From contig ASRH01000007.1 in the NCBI GenBank assembly GCA_000565255.1, forward strand, positions 18,448 to 82,447: DNA of 64,000 nt. The letters run 5' to 3'. This DNA is from Candidatus Aramenus sulfurataquae (GTDB lineage Archaea; Thermoproteota; Thermoprotei_A; Sulfolobales; Sulfolobaceae). Shown piece after piece: positions 1 through 8,437 of this stretch (its first letter is position 1; each line of letters starts with the position of its first letter). The notes beneath the pieces were generated by a model. That model was given only the letters and a program-made list of their open reading frames with translations, was not told where the DNA came from and made no database searches. Both the position numbers and the translations under genes were made by a program.

Positions 1-1182
1 ATAGCAGAGGCAATAGAGAAAGCGTCACTGGAGCTAATGGAGGGCAAACATGACGACAAGGTAATTCTGGACGTCTTCCAGACGGGATCTGGAACTGGGC
101 TAAACATGAACGTCAACGAGGTAGTCGCAGAGAGGGCGTCAGAGCTCTCAGGAAAGAAGGTGCACCCCAACGACCACGTCAACATGGGGCAGTCTTCCAA
201 CGACACTGTGCCCACCGCCATTAGGATAGCGTCTGTGGCAAACGCCGTGGAGAAGGTAGTTCCAGCTTTGGAGAACATGCTTTACACCTTAAACAAGAAA
301 GCAGAGGAGTACAAGGACGTGGTAAAGTCCGGGAGAACTCACTTAAGGGACGCACTGCCAGTTACGCTTGGGCAGGAGCTGGGGGCCTACTACGATGCCT
401 TTAAGCACGACCTAGAGCAGTTGAATAACGTTCTAGAGTACGTTAAGGAGTTGCCTATAGGTGGTAGCGCTGTTGGCACTGGGCTCAACGCCGACCCCCG
501 CTTCCAGGAGCTTGTGGTACAGGAGGTTAACAAAGTCACTGGGCTGGGCTTCAAACCAGCGAATAAGTTTAGGGCCATGAGGTTCCTCACTGACATGCTC
601 TTGCTCAGCGGAGTGCTGAGGAACGTGGCGGCGGAGCTCTATAGGGTCGGGCAGGACTTCAGGCTAATGTTCTCAGGGCCCTTCACTTCCATTGGGGAGA
701 TAGACCTTCCAACGCAGGAGGAGATAGCGGGAAGCAGTATAATGCCCGGAAAGACTAACCCAGTAACAGTAGAGGCCACGCTCCTAGTTTCCGCGCAAGT
801 CATGGGCCTAGATCACGCAAACCAAATTGCGTCAATGCTGGGGGAGTTCGAGCTCTCCATGGGGGTTCCGTTAATGGGATACAACGTAGTCACTCAAGAG
901 AACTTAATAGCTGAGGCACTTAACAAGTTCGCCTCCCTAGTGGTAGATGGGATGCAACCAAACGTTGAGAAGATGAAGAGGTACGCCGAGAGCAGTCCCT
1001 CCCTCATCACTGTGATCTCGCCATTAATAGGCTACGACAAGGCCTCTCAAATTGGCAAGATGCTCAACAAGGGCATGTCAATAAGGGAGGCGCTAAGGGA
1101 ACTTGGGTTTAAGGACGAGGAAATAGATAGGATCTTGGACTTGCGCGAACTAGTAAAACCAGGGATTAGGGTGAAAAAATGA
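1..1182 (+). CDS. fumC: fumarate hydratase class II (5' partial)
   Basis: Catalyses fumarate + water = (S)-malate in the TCA cycle, in the cytosol. The reading frame is open from base 1, so the gene begins upstream; 393 residues are present where the family has about 450, so roughly 60 N-terminal residues are missing. The conserved [11 protein letters not shown] signature (class II fumarase/aspartase superfamily) is present, as are the upstream [14 protein letters not shown] and [12 protein letters not shown] blocks that build the active site with residues from other subunits. The C-terminus ([10 protein letters not shown]) is intact. Aspartase shares this fold, but the motif context and archaeal length favour fumarase. 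Confidence 0.95.
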   Translation: MAEAIEKASLELMEGKHDDKVILDVFQTGSGTGLNMNVNEVVAERASELSGKKVHPNDHVNMGQSSNDTVPTAIRIASVANAVEKVVPALENMLYTLNKKAEEYKDVVKSGRTHLRDALPVTLGQELGAYYDAFKHDLEQLNNVLEYVKELPIGGSAVGTGLNADPRFQELVVQEVNKVTGLGFKPANKFRAMRFLTDMLLLSGVLRNVAAELYRVGQDFRLMFSGPFTSIGEIDLPTQEEIAGSSIMPGKTNPVTVEATLLVSAQVMGLDHANQIASMLGEFELSMGVPLMGYNVVTQENLIAEALNKFASLVVDGMQPNVEKMKRYAESSPSLITVISPLIGYDKASQIGKMLNKGMSIREALRELGFKDEEIDRILDLRELVKPGIRVKK

Positions 1183-1287
1183 GCTGAAAGATAAAGGACT
1201 CCAACGAGAGGACGTATCTTGTTCCGTGGATGAGGTTGAGGACTCGGTTGAGGTTAAGAGGATCTGCAAGAAGACAACACAAAGCTT

Positions 1288-1497
1288 ATGGACGCCCACA
1301 GAATTGACGTACTAATAAAGGTCCTCAAGGAGAGGTCGATGAAGGCAGAACAGCTCTTCAGCAAGTACAGCTACGTCAGACAAGGGATAATGGAGCTGGC
1401 GTTGGAGGCAGTGAGGCAGGGAAACAGGATGGGAGTGGTCAACGTCAAGTTGGGAGAGGGTAGCCTAGAGGAAGAGTTCAAGAAGCTCACCTCTTAA
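1288..1497 (+). CDS. hypothetical protein, 69 aa, possibly 3' part of a frameshifted gene
   Basis: Small charged, helix-rich protein that I do not recognise. It lies 105 bases after fumC and its 3' end overlaps the convergent MBL gene by 11 bases. The same frame stays open upstream of the ATG back to base 1255 and encodes coding-like sequence (EDLQEDNTKL). A second frame, open from about base 1181, also looks coding ([11 protein letters not shown] then VSCSVDEVEDSVEVKR). An ATG at 1179 overlaps the fumC stop. The original gene may therefore have started at 1179 and lost frame; the piece after 1288 could be the translated remainder. Confidence 0.4.
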   Translation: MDAHRIDVLIKVLKERSMKAEQLFSKYSYVRQGIMELALEAVRQGNRMGVVNVKLGEGSLEEEFKKLTS

Positions 1498-2269
1498 ACA
1501 CTACTCCCTTTTCAGTTACCTTTACCTCCTTGCTCACCTCTACCAATATCGACTTTGCCACTATTTCGTTGAGGAACACGTTAGCAGGGGAGAGCTTGTT
1601 TCCCAGCTTTACTACTACCTCTTCTGCAGTAAGTTCTTGGCCCGTAATGGCGTCCTTTACCTTCTCCACCAGCTTCTTGTTGTACTCGACGTTAAACTTT
1701 AGGATCTCCTCCACCTTCCTCTTGTCAGTGTACACAGGGCCGTGGGAGAGGAAGACGTAGTCTACCCCCCTTATAAGCTCGGCGATCTTCTCTAGGCTCT
1801 CCTGAGCCTTCCAGAAGTCCACGTAAAATGGAAAGACGAAGGACTCCAACACCTTTTGTCCAAAGAAGGCGTCTCCAACGTATAGCACGTTATCTATTAT
1901 GAACCCCGAGTGCCCGGGCGTGTGCCCTGGGAGAGGGATTACTTCGACCTCTGGGTCGCTAAAGTCGGCCTTAAGTTCCTCCTTGATCAAGTCGTAGGAG
2001 AACAACCCCGAGTCCTTGGAGCTGAAGCCGTAGGTCATGCATCTCCTCCCTATCAAGTTGAACGTCCAGTAGTCCTCCCTCGGAATGAACTTCTTCTTAG
2101 CCTCCTTAAAGAGCCCAGCTATGTGGTCCATGTGGCCGTGGGTTGCAAGTTGCACCTCTGCCTTTAAGTCAAGGGAGGCGTTTCTCCCCCCTTGATCTAT
2201 CACTACCCTCCCGTCGTATATGAGCGTGTTTGGGCTACCAGGGATCACTTGTATTTTTCCTATTATCAT
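1487..2269 (-). CDS. MBL-fold metallo-hydrolase
   Basis: A 260-residue metallo-beta-lactamase fold hydrolase. The metal-binding motif H44-G-H46-M-D48-H49 is present, followed by the second-shell [11 protein letters not shown] histidine, the metal-bridging aspartate in LYVGDAFFG and the last histidine in FLSHGPVY. Members include glyoxalase II-like thiolesterases, persulfide dioxygenases and lactonases; the sequence alone does not settle the substrate. The short C-terminal region (about residues 190-260) looks like a small helical cap typical of archaeal members. ATG start; transcribed toward fumC. Confidence 0.8.
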   Translation of the reverse strand: MIIGKIQVIPGSPNTLIYDGRVVIDQGGRNASLDLKAEVQLATHGHMDHIAGLFKEAKKKFIPREDYWTFNLIGRRCMTYGFSSKDSGLFSYDLIKEELKADFSDPEVEVIPLPGHTPGHSGFIIDNVLYVGDAFFGQKVLESFVFPFYVDFWKAQESLEKIAELIRGVDYVFLSHGPVYTDKRKVEEILKFNVEYNKKLVEKVKDAITGQELTAEEVVVKLGNKLSPANVFLNEIVAKSILVEVSKEVKVTEKGVVFKR

Positions 2270-2325
2270 TTCTTACCATCTTTAGCTTAATTCACCTTGC
2301 GAACTTAAAAGGGGTTTTCAATAAT

Positions 2326-2349
2326 TTTTATATATTAGGGTAACCCTAA
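2326..2349 (+). promoter_or_regulatory. TATA box followed by 15-bp palindrome at the promoter of the 80-aa gene
   Basis: An A/T-rich TATA-like element (TTTTTATATATT, 2326-2337) is followed at 2335-2349 by a perfect inverted repeat, arms TTAGGGT and ACCCTAA around one central base. It ends 9 bases before the ATG at 2359, so it covers the expected transcription start of a leaderless mRNA. A repressor site there would block RNA polymerase loading. The symmetry is seen; the operator role is inferred. Confidence 0.5.
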
Positions 2350-2358
2350 ATTCAAATC

Positions 2359-2601
2359 ATGGTAGGTACGCTGGCAGGTTACGTCTTAAGCGTTAAAGAT
2401 TTGAGGCTACTAGAAAGGGCTAGCAAAGAGGAGAAGAGGGAAGTGAAGAGGAAGCTGAGGGAACTTGAGGCAATGGGGACAGTGCCGTTCCTTAAGGGAG
2501 TTAAGGGAGGGGTAGAGATAGTGGCAATATGTAGGGGGATGGAGCTGGAAGGTGTGCTTTGTCTAGATTCCTTAAGCCTCGTTGGGATAAGGAGGCCGTA
2601 A
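2359..2601 (+). CDS. hypothetical protein, 80 aa
   Basis: Small basic protein with a central helix rich in Lys/Arg/Glu (about residues 20-38) and a C-terminal half with short beta-like stretches (VEIVAICRGM, GVLCLDSLSLVGI). Not recognised. It has its own promoter with a TATA box and a palindrome directly before the ATG, which implies a leaderless, individually regulated transcript. No gene is coupled to it; a decayed gene follows. Confidence 0.5.
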   Translation: MVGTLAGYVLSVKDLRLLERASKEEKREVKRKLRELEAMGTVPFLKGVKGGVEIVAICRGMELEGVLCLDSLSLVGIRRP

Positions 2602-2623
2602 GACCTTACCTCTTCTGTAGGTC

Positions 2624-2973
2624 ATGGATAGCTTCTCACAGCCTCTGACGTCTTGTTGGCTGAGGCAGAAGACCTCCTCTCCAAGGGAGACGTGGTATAA
2701 GCCCTTGAGAAGTACAAGGACGCAGAAAAGGCAATAAAGCTCCTAAGTCTTTGAACTTGCAGGACGTATTGGAGAAGAGAGGACGCGAAAGTTTTCAACC
2801 CTTTTTCCGACCTTTTCCCTATCCGCTAACGCGATAGCTAGACAGTTAAGAAACAACGAAGTCGTAAAGCATGGAGGGTTGCGTGGTACGTTTACGTGCT
2901 TGACTTTCACTAAATGAAACGCATGAGAGACTGGCCGAGCTGTCCTCAGTTATTCGCGACATAAAGAAGTTCC
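2624..2973 (+). pseudogene. PaREP1-like family remnant
   Basis: No open frame spans this stretch, but translated pieces in different frames line up with the PaREP1/PaREP8 family of crenarchaeal paralogues. The first is a helical piece, LAEAEDLLSKGDVV, then a stop, then ALEKYKDAEKAIKLLS (2651-2751). The second is AWRVAWYVYVLDFH followed by a stop (about 2870-2910). The third is ERLAELSSVIRDIKKF (about 2928-2972). Two in-frame stops and at least two frame changes show it is dead. The family is a multicopy group thought to be mobile or HEPN-like; this assignment is from remembered pattern only. Confidence 0.55.
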
Positions 2974-2976
2974 GGA

Positions 2977-3660
2977 CTAGTAAGAGAGCTTGTCCACCTC
3001 TGGGAGCACTCTCGAGTAAATCCTAACGCTCTTTTTTAGTTCCTCTCTATTCGTGGTGAGGCGATGGTTGTAAATGTGTATTATCCTCTCCATGGTCTCT
3101 AGGCTGTAGTACTTAGAGGCAGAGGAGATTATGGAGGCTGAGGCCTTTGGGTCCTCCTTAATTATCCTTATTCCTTCCTCGTATGCCCTAATCACGTTGT
3201 CCGCCACTTCCCTGGTGTAGATAACGCAGGATGGGGCTAAGGCTCCCAACTTCTCCATCTCCTTCTCGAAGCTCTCCCCAACCTTTACCTCAATGCCCAC
3301 TAACGCCAACCCTCCCCTCTCGCTCTCCTCCACAGCCCTTTCTGGAGTAGTGTTCACAACCTCCTTCCCCGTGAGCAGGGCGTATAGCCTCGCGTTGTAG
3401 TCTGCTAGAGTTCCCTGCCTGATAGTGTAGATCTTCTTCGAGTCCTTGTTCCCAAGCAGGGAGTACATGTCCACGTACACGCCTGCCACAAGCTTGTAGT
3501 TTGCCCCCATCTTGGCCACGTTTGTTATGGAGTCTAGGACTACGTCGCCTATGCCTTGGTATTCGCAGGAGTTCCTTAGTTCGAAGTCCAGCTTTCCGTG
3601 GACCTTGGCCACGAGTAACGGAAAGGATACTGGACCGGCAAAGGGAGCGGTAACTAGCAT
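2977..3660 (-). CDS. DUF3834 family protein (solute-binding-protein-like fold)
   Basis: A 227-residue protein resembling the crenarchaeal DUF3834 family, which is distantly related to periplasmic substrate-binding proteins. The N-terminus ([16 protein letters not shown]) has no lipobox or signal peptide, so it is probably cytosolic. Alternating beta strands and helices (for example [31 protein letters not shown]) fit a two-lobe binding fold. The ligand is unknown. It starts 3 bases downstream of the DUF123 gene on the same strand, so the two are probably co-transcribed. Confidence 0.6.
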   Translation of the reverse strand: MLVTAPFAGPVSFPLLVAKVHGKLDFELRNSCEYQGIGDVVLDSITNVAKMGANYKLVAGVYVDMYSLLGNKDSKKIYTIRQGTLADYNARLYALLTGKEVVNTTPERAVEESERGGLALVGIEVKVGESFEKEMEKLGALAPSCVIYTREVADNVIRAYEEGIRIIKEDPKASASIISSASKYYSLETMERIIHIYNHRLTTNREELKKSVRIYSRVLPEVDKLSY

Positions 3661-3663
3661 AGT

Positions 3664-4035
3664 CTACTTCTTCCCCAACGCGATAATATGCTTTAATGCC
3701 TGTCCAGACTCTACCCTAAACAAGTGGCTTTTGTTCGTCTTGTCGTCGCTTGAGCCAAAGCCCTCAATTGAGGGAAAGTTGGACAAATACGAGGCTATAT
3801 TCCTCTCTTCAGCGTTTATCACTAGTACGCCCAAGGGCTCGCAGAGTTCCGAGAGGAAGTCCACGTGCCAATGTCTCTTCCCCTTTTCCCTGTTCAAGTG
3901 CCTCGACACCCTTTTTTCGCAGTAGTTACCACATGAACCCACATATGCGTAATACCCCTCCTCTAGATGGAACGTCTTTCCCTTGGTTACCACGTCTCCT
4001 CCTCTACAGCTAAAGAATACCAAGTAGCCCTTCAC
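3664..4035 (-). CDS. DUF123 / GIY-YIG-like protein
   Basis: A 123-residue protein with the DUF123 pattern: GYYAYVGSCGNYCEKRVSRH, then the KRHWHVDFL block. This domain is also found fused to archaeal endonuclease III-type proteins and is considered related to the GIY-YIG nuclease fold. Here it stands alone. No catalytic role is established. It is the first gene of a probable two-gene unit with the DUF3834 gene. Confidence 0.75.
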   Translation of the reverse strand: MKGYLVFFSCRGGDVVTKGKTFHLEEGYYAYVGSCGNYCEKRVSRHLNREKGKRHWHVDFLSELCEPLGVLVINAEERNIASYLSNFPSIEGFGSSDDKTNKSHLFRVESGQALKHIIALGKK

Positions 4036-4155
4036 TTGTTAAGTATGAGGTACTCAAAGAAGAAGTTTTTGGTAATAACCGTAAATAAATTACTTGAATA
4101 ACATAGGAAAATTTTTTAGTATAGTTTTTATGATAAGTAAACTAAGTGGGTTTGA

Positions 4156-4599
4156 ATGGTAGTTGAGTCGAACTGTGAGATACCCGAGAACTTGTTCTAC
4201 TACATAGAAGGTAAAAACACAGTTTGGGCAAAGCTTGAAGGTGATCTACTAATAGTTGGGATAACTGACATCGCCCAGACCATGGCTGGCAAAGTCGTGA
4301 GGGTTAGGATAAAGAAGAAGGGCACAAAGGTCGAGAAAGGCAAGCCAATTGCGACTATGGAGAGCGGTAAGTGGGCAGGTCCAGTTCCTGCACCAGTAAG
4401 CGGGGAAATAGTTGAGTCAAACGCTGAAGTCGAGAAGAACCCTATCCTGGTTAACCAAGATCCGTACGGCAAGGGTTGGATAGTAAAGATGAAGCCAAAC
4501 AACATGGAGGACGTGAAGCAGCTCTACAGCGGTAACGCGGCAGTCTCCAAGCTAAAGGAGCTCATCGCCAGCGAGAAACTCTCCTGCAAGAGGCTATGA
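4156..4599 (+). CDS. gcvH: lipoyl carrier protein, GcvH / LbpA-like
   Basis: A 147-residue biotinyl/lipoyl-fold protein. The lipoylation lysine is K72 in ATMESGKWAGPVPAPVSGEI, and the GITDIAQTMAGKV strand is typical of glycine-cleavage H proteins. The gene directly after it (one base gap) is a lipoate-protein ligase, so modification of this carrier is the likely purpose of the pair. Glycine cleavage P, T and L proteins are not in the window. In sulfur-oxidising Sulfolobales some GcvH-like proteins act as lipoate-binding proteins of the sHdr complex; GcvH and LbpA cannot be separated here. A second copy lies at 41651-42061. Confidence 0.88.
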   Translation: MVVESNCEIPENLFYYIEGKNTVWAKLEGDLLIVGITDIAQTMAGKVVRVRIKKKGTKVEKGKPIATMESGKWAGPVPAPVSGEIVESNAEVEKNPILVNQDPYGKGWIVKMKPNNMEDVKQLYSGNAAVSKLKELIASEKLSCKRL

Positions 4600-4600
4600 A

Positions 4601-5695
4601 ATGAGCTGGCGCTTCGTTGAGCTCCCCCCTCAGGACGGCTACCACATGGTCACGTCTTTTGTAGCGGTAGCTGACTACGTGAGCAAAGGGGGGAAAAACA
4701 CACTACTCCTTTTTTCCGTAAAGGAACCGTTCGTTAACGTGGGTGTTCACCAAGAGGTATGGCTTGAGGTAGACCTTGACTTTACCAAGGCCCACAACAT
4801 TCCAGTTGTGAGGAGAGACCTAGGAGGGGGAACTGTAGTAATTACCCAGGGGGAGCACGACTACTTTATCGTAATAAAGGCAAACGAGGCTCCTAGGGAC
4901 CCAGTAAGGCTCTATTCAACTTACTTGACGCCAATAGTGAACGTGCTGAGGGACTACGGGCTAAACGCGTCGCTGAGGGACCAAGACATAGTGGTTAACG
5001 GAAAGAAGATAAGCGGTAACGGCGCCATGAACTACGAAAACGCCGTCGTGATAGCCGGGAACATATTAATGGAGCTGGACGTGGACTTGATGAGCAAGTG
5101 CATTAAGGTACCCTCAGTGAAGTTCAGGGACAAGATGGCCAAGGACATGAGGGACTGGCTCACTTCGTTAAAGGATGAGCTTGGTTACGTGCCTCCGAGA
5201 GAAGAGCTAAACAAGAAGATAAAGCAAGCGTTTGAGAGGGACCTCGGCATAAAGTTCGAGGACTCTCAGCTTACCCCAGAGGAAATAGAGACTTGGGAAA
5301 AGTTGGCAGAAGACAAGAGGAGAGAAGAGTGGGTGTACTACAAGGACAACCGCCACCCCGATCTGAGGACGGAAAGGTGCGTAAAGATATCCTCTGCCGT
5401 AGCGCTATGTCACCTCGACTATAAGGCCAGGAAACTCATAAGGCTTACAGTGAAGTTCGTAGAGGGGAAGCTAGAGGAGGTGTCAATCTCGGGAGACTTC
5501 TTCGTCATGTCGCCTAAGGGATTCGTCGAGTACCTAGAGGACTACTTGAGGGGGTCTAGGCCAGAGGAGATAAACGAAAGGATAGAAAAGGCGTTTGAGG
5601 AGAAGAAGCCAGTCATCTTCGGCTTCACGAAGGAGGACTTAAAGAACGCGTTCAATGAGGTCTTGAAAAAACCGGAAGTGCAAGAGGTTATATAG
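4601..5695 (+). CDS. lplA: lipoate-protein ligase, LplA+LplB-type single chain
   Basis: A 364-residue biotin/lipoate A/B ligase. The lipoyl-AMP/substrate loop RRDLGGGTVV and the catalytic-lysine region NGKKISGNGAM are intact. The C-terminal part (about residues 260-364: LTVKFVEGKLEEVSISGDFF and on) is the LplB-like accessory domain, so this is a fused LplA-LplB enzyme as in the sLpl(AB) group. It attaches octanoate or lipoate to the carrier encoded just upstream. It is paralogous to the ligase at 42706-43716, but has an insertion (about residues 215-250) that the other lacks. Its 3' end overlaps the convergent CBS gene by 8 bases. Confidence 0.88.
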   Translation: MSWRFVELPPQDGYHMVTSFVAVADYVSKGGKNTLLLFSVKEPFVNVGVHQEVWLEVDLDFTKAHNIPVVRRDLGGGTVVITQGEHDYFIVIKANEAPRDPVRLYSTYLTPIVNVLRDYGLNASLRDQDIVVNGKKISGNGAMNYENAVVIAGNILMELDVDLMSKCIKVPSVKFRDKMAKDMRDWLTSLKDELGYVPPREELNKKIKQAFERDLGIKFEDSQLTPEEIETWEKLAEDKRREEWVYYKDNRHPDLRTERCVKISSAVALCHLDYKARKLIRLTVKFVEGKLEEVSISGDFFVMSPKGFVEYLEDYLRGSRPEEINERIEKAFEEKKPVIFGFTKEDLKNAFNEVLKKPEVQEVI

Positions 5696-6416
5696 ACAGG
5701 ACGGCTAGGATTTCCCTTTCACTGACGTCTCCCAGTAAGCTCCTGGCGTCTACCACGGGAAGGTAACCTATGTTTTTCTCGGCCATCAAGAACCTAGCAG
5801 TTTCGATGGAGGAGTCTGGGGTCACCTTGTAGACGGAGACGGTCATAACGTCTTTGGCCTTTATCTTCCTTATGTCCCTTCCTGACGCAAGTGGTCTAGC
5901 TATGTCTCTTACCGAGATTACGCCCACCGGTAGGCTTTCCTCTATAACTACCGCGTGCCTCTTGTATTTCTCCTTCATAAACTGTACTATCTCGTCCAGC
6001 GTGGCGTCCTGCGACGATATTATTGGGTCAACGTTCATTATGTCGCCCACGTTACCGTTTGCCTCAACGCGGCAGTGTCTTATCAAGTCCCTTTCAGTTA
6101 TAATACCTTGAATTCTAACTCCGTCCCCCACCAGTAGTGATCCTACACCCTTCGCCGTGATTATCCTACAAGCTTCCTTTAAGTCAGCTTCTGGGGAAAT
6201 GAAAAAGAGGTCCTTTGACGCCAGCTTCCCCACTTCTTGGTCTAGTTTGTCCCAATTGTACACAAGATCCCTAATCGTTACTATGCTGTCGTTGCCTACC
6301 ACTAACCTCCTCACGTTGTTGAATATCATCTTCTGGATGGCGTCCTTCGCTTTTGTGTCAGGGGATACTGATAGAACGTTCGTAGACATTACGTCGATTA
6401 CTCTCATATAGATCAC
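5688..6416 (-). CDS. CBS-domain protein (two Bateman modules)
   Basis: A 242-residue protein built almost entirely of CBS repeats: MRVIDVMSTNVLSVSPD, KDLFFISPEADLKEA, VGDIMNVDPIISSQD and KAKDVMTVSVYKVTPD each begin a module, giving four CBS units. Such proteins bind AMP, ATP or SAM and act as energy or metabolite sensors; the partner is unknown. The GTG start at 6416 overlaps the stop of a 39-residue upstream gene (GTGA), implying translational coupling; the ATG at 6407 is an alternative. Confidence 0.85.
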   Translation of the reverse strand: MIYMRVIDVMSTNVLSVSPDTKAKDAIQKMIFNNVRRLVVGNDSIVTIRDLVYNWDKLDQEVGKLASKDLFFISPEADLKEACRIITAKGVGSLLVGDGVRIQGIITERDLIRHCRVEANGNVGDIMNVDPIISSQDATLDEIVQFMKEKYKRHAVVIEESLPVGVISVRDIARPLASGRDIRKIKAKDVMTVSVYKVTPDSSIETARFLMAEKNIGYLPVVDARSLLGDVSEREILAVLSI

Positions 6417-6532
6417 GGTTTAGTTATCACGACTTCCCTGCACCTAGCTAGGCACTCTGAGATGTTCGTGAACCTCCACTGTGAGTTTGGCTTGAAACAC
6501 TCGGCCACACATGGGTCTTGCACCATTGACAT
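6413..6532 (-). CDS. small Cys-rich protein with paired CX3C motifs, 39 aa
   Basis: A short frame, ATG at 6532, stop at 6413-6415, overlapping the GTG of the CBS gene as GTGA. The product is 39 residues with exactly four cysteines arranged as CVAEC and CLARC about 15 residues apart, suiting metal binding or two disulfides in a helical hairpin. The tight overlap with a real gene and the regular cysteine pattern argue it is translated. I do not recognise the family. Confidence 0.5.
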   Translation of the reverse strand: MSMVQDPCVAECFKPNSQWRFTNISECLARCREVVITKP

Positions 6533-6609
6533 AACATCACCACTTTTAGGTAGTGTTATTAAAGAAAAAAATCTTTATGTCGATTTTTATTTTATTAAGA
6601 GGTGTCACA

Positions 6610-7059
6610 GTGTTGAAAGAAAAGGTAGGAAACCTCGAGTTGGAGGTAAAGGCGGTAGTAGACGTAGACGGAAACGAGTACAAGGTCGTTGACGTGCCAA
6701 ACGCCGACGAGTACAAGGGCTTTCCTCCCTCGTGGGAGTTCGTTAAGTCACACATGCTTAACTGGAGGCCCTACTTCAAGGGCAAGATGGTGGAGTTCAA
6801 CGGCATGCTGATCCCAGCTGTGGGCAACTATTTGCTAAACTTGGACGAGGAGATGTACGAGCTGGTAATGGCGGTGTACAACACGTTTAAGGTCAACAAG
6901 CCATCAATAGAGACCAACGTAAGCGTGGTGGTGACCGACCAAATAAACGAGCTGGAGAGGAAGATAGGGAGGAGGTTAAGCGAGGAGGAGAAAACTTCTC
7001 TCTACATAAGGTACGCTGTGGAGCTGGCAATTCTTAGGGACGTTGGACTGCTGAACTGA
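6610..7059 (+). CDS. hypothetical protein, about 149 aa
   Basis: Unrecognised soluble protein. I chose the GTG at 6610 because upstream in-frame residues come from an A/T-rich promoter (TTTATTTTATTAAGA, about 6585-6599) and look non-coding. The N-terminal third is beta-rich (LELEVKAVVDVDGNEYKVV); a conserved-looking centre has aromatic residues (FPPSWEFVKSHMLNWRPYF); the C-terminal half is helical (INELERKIGRRLSEEEKTS). The OsmC gene starts immediately after its stop, so the two form an operon, diverging from the CBS gene pair. Confidence 0.6.
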   Translation: MLKEKVGNLELEVKAVVDVDGNEYKVVDVPNADEYKGFPPSWEFVKSHMLNWRPYFKGKMVEFNGMLIPAVGNYLLNLDEEMYELVMAVYNTFKVNKPSIETNVSVVVTDQINELERKIGRRLSEEEKTSLYIRYAVELAILRDVGLLN

Positions 7060-7062
7060 GTG

Positions 7063-7479
7063 ATGGCCATGATGACGTTTACTGTTGAGGGAAAGCTAGA
7101 GGGCGACGTGGTAAAGGTTTGCGTGGCTGGTAGGGAGATGGAGATAGGGCTTTTCGGTTCAGACTATCCGACCCCCGAGGAGGTTCTCCTTGCCTCAGCC
7201 CTCTCCTGCATGTTGCTTACGGTAAGGTACGTGGCTAGGGAGAAGGGAGTGGAGATAGAAGAGCTGAGCGGTTACATTGAGGGCACAATGGACCCTAGGG
7301 GCTTCCAGGGAGAGCCTGGGGTTCCTCCAGGTTTACTTGAGGTGGCCTACGACATAAAGGTCAAGAGCAGGGACAAGAGGATAAAGGAGATAATAGACCT
7401 CTCGGAAAAAAGGTGTCCCTTAAAGGATACCCTGTCAAGGCCAGTCAAGATAAGGGTAAATTGGTCGTTGGAGAGTTAG
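7063..7479 (+). CDS. OsmC/Ohr family protein
   Basis: About 138 residues with the OsmC fold pattern: TPEEVLLASALSCMLLTVRYVAREKGVEIEEL, then a second conserved cysteine in EKRCPLKDTLSRPVKI. In Ohr/OsmC proteins the two cysteines reduce organic hydroperoxides. Both are present, so peroxidase activity is plausible. Start at ATG 7063 (GTG at 7060 is equally possible), 3-6 bases after the preceding stop. Confidence 0.82.
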   Translation: MAMMTFTVEGKLEGDVVKVCVAGREMEIGLFGSDYPTPEEVLLASALSCMLLTVRYVAREKGVEIEELSGYIEGTMDPRGFQGEPGVPPGLLEVAYDIKVKSRDKRIKEIIDLSEKRCPLKDTLSRPVKIRVNWSLES

Positions 7480-7481
7480 CC

Positions 7482-7856
7482 TCACTTTCTCAGTTGGATG
7501 AAAATGTAGGTAGCTACAATTATTAGGAGTACGTCCAAGACGAAGGCAGTGAGGGCAGGCCCCGTAGTGATGGGTAGCGGTCTGCCAACAAAAGGGGCTG
7601 GGAGCACCCTAGTGAGTCCCAAGAGGAGGTAGTTCGCCCACCAGTAAACAAGTTCAAGGGCGTAGACGAATTTGAACGCCAGCAGCTTGAAAGTTAGGAT
7701 GAAGAGGACTCCAGCAACTATTGCCAAGACGGCGTCTACGAGGAAGAATGTTCTAAAGATTATAGGTACTAAGGGGCTAGTTGAGAGCTGGAGGTGGACG
7801 TAGGCCCACGCAAACGACAGTGCTCCGCCTATTATCCCTACATAAACTGATCCTTC
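7482..7856 (-). pseudogene. 4-TM membrane protein without a usable start (paralogue of 35420-35806)
   Basis: The frame is open from 7856 down to the stop at 7482 and encodes about four hydrophobic segments, but the only start-like codon is a TTG at 7727 that would delete the first 1-2 helices. The full frame matches the 128-residue protein at 35420-35806: both have a Trp-Ala-x-Val-His N-terminal helix, a PAPFVG..LP loop (PALFVGKKLP in the other), an LDV(L/I)LI helix, and end in basic residues. Upstream, an ATG at 7869 opens a frame that ends after 10 codons, consistent with a lost frame. Either a pseudogene or a sequencing error. Confidence 0.55.
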
Positions 7857-8060
7857 TTAATGTTTGACATGGCATATAGTAACTTTCTGAGTTTAAATTC
7901 TATCTCTAAAGTTTTATGAAAAGGTTAAGTATCATTGTCTACGGCATTGATGGCATACGGCCTTTACATTTCGTAATCCCTATACTCACCTAGGGGGACA
8001 ATTGTCATCTCAAAATAAGTTAACTTTATAAAATAAATTATCAAAAAATAACTGATAGTT

Positions 8061-8396
8061 ATGTCTTCCTCCCACTCTGAGGAACTTATGAAACCTGGAG
8101 AAAGACAACTAGTTGAGATAAGGAGCTACTTGTTCAACCTCTTAGACGCGGTTAACTCCCTAGTGGAGTCCAACAGACAAGTAGTGAACAAGGTAGGAGC
8201 TAAGCTGCTGGTCTCCCTCGAGCTAGTGACCATGCAGAGGTACAACCTCGAGCTAGTAATGAGGGAGTACTGGGGACAGTTCAAGTCAGCCATAATGGAT
8301 CTGGCGAACTCCCCGGAGCTCAAGGACAAGATGGACGACATTCTGAACATGGTTAACAAAATAGAGGAGCTGAGGAAGGAAGCAGGTTTTAGTTAG
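8061..8396 (+). CDS. hypothetical helical protein, 111 aa
   Basis: All-helical, probably coiled-coil protein with no membrane segment and no recognised domain; long amphipathic helices run over residues 15-60 and 75-108. It is a stand-alone gene with an A/T-rich upstream region (7861-8060) holding TATA-like elements (for example TTTATAAAATAAATTAT near 8025-8041), so probably leaderless. A DsbA-like gene follows after 41 bases and may share or have its own promoter. Confidence 0.6.
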   Translation: MSSSHSEELMKPGERQLVEIRSYLFNLLDAVNSLVESNRQVVNKVGAKLLVSLELVTMQRYNLELVMREYWGQFKSAIMDLANSPELKDKMDDILNMVNKIEELRKEAGFS

Positions 8397-8437
8397 CGTT
8401 ATATTCTTTTTATCCATTTATTTTTGTCTGGGCTGAA

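Noticed and set aside
6462..6692. 76-codon plus-strand frame through the promoter region
   Set aside because: It overlaps the 39-aa minus-strand gene and the promoter; its end is a low-complexity Gly/Arg shadow of the next gene.
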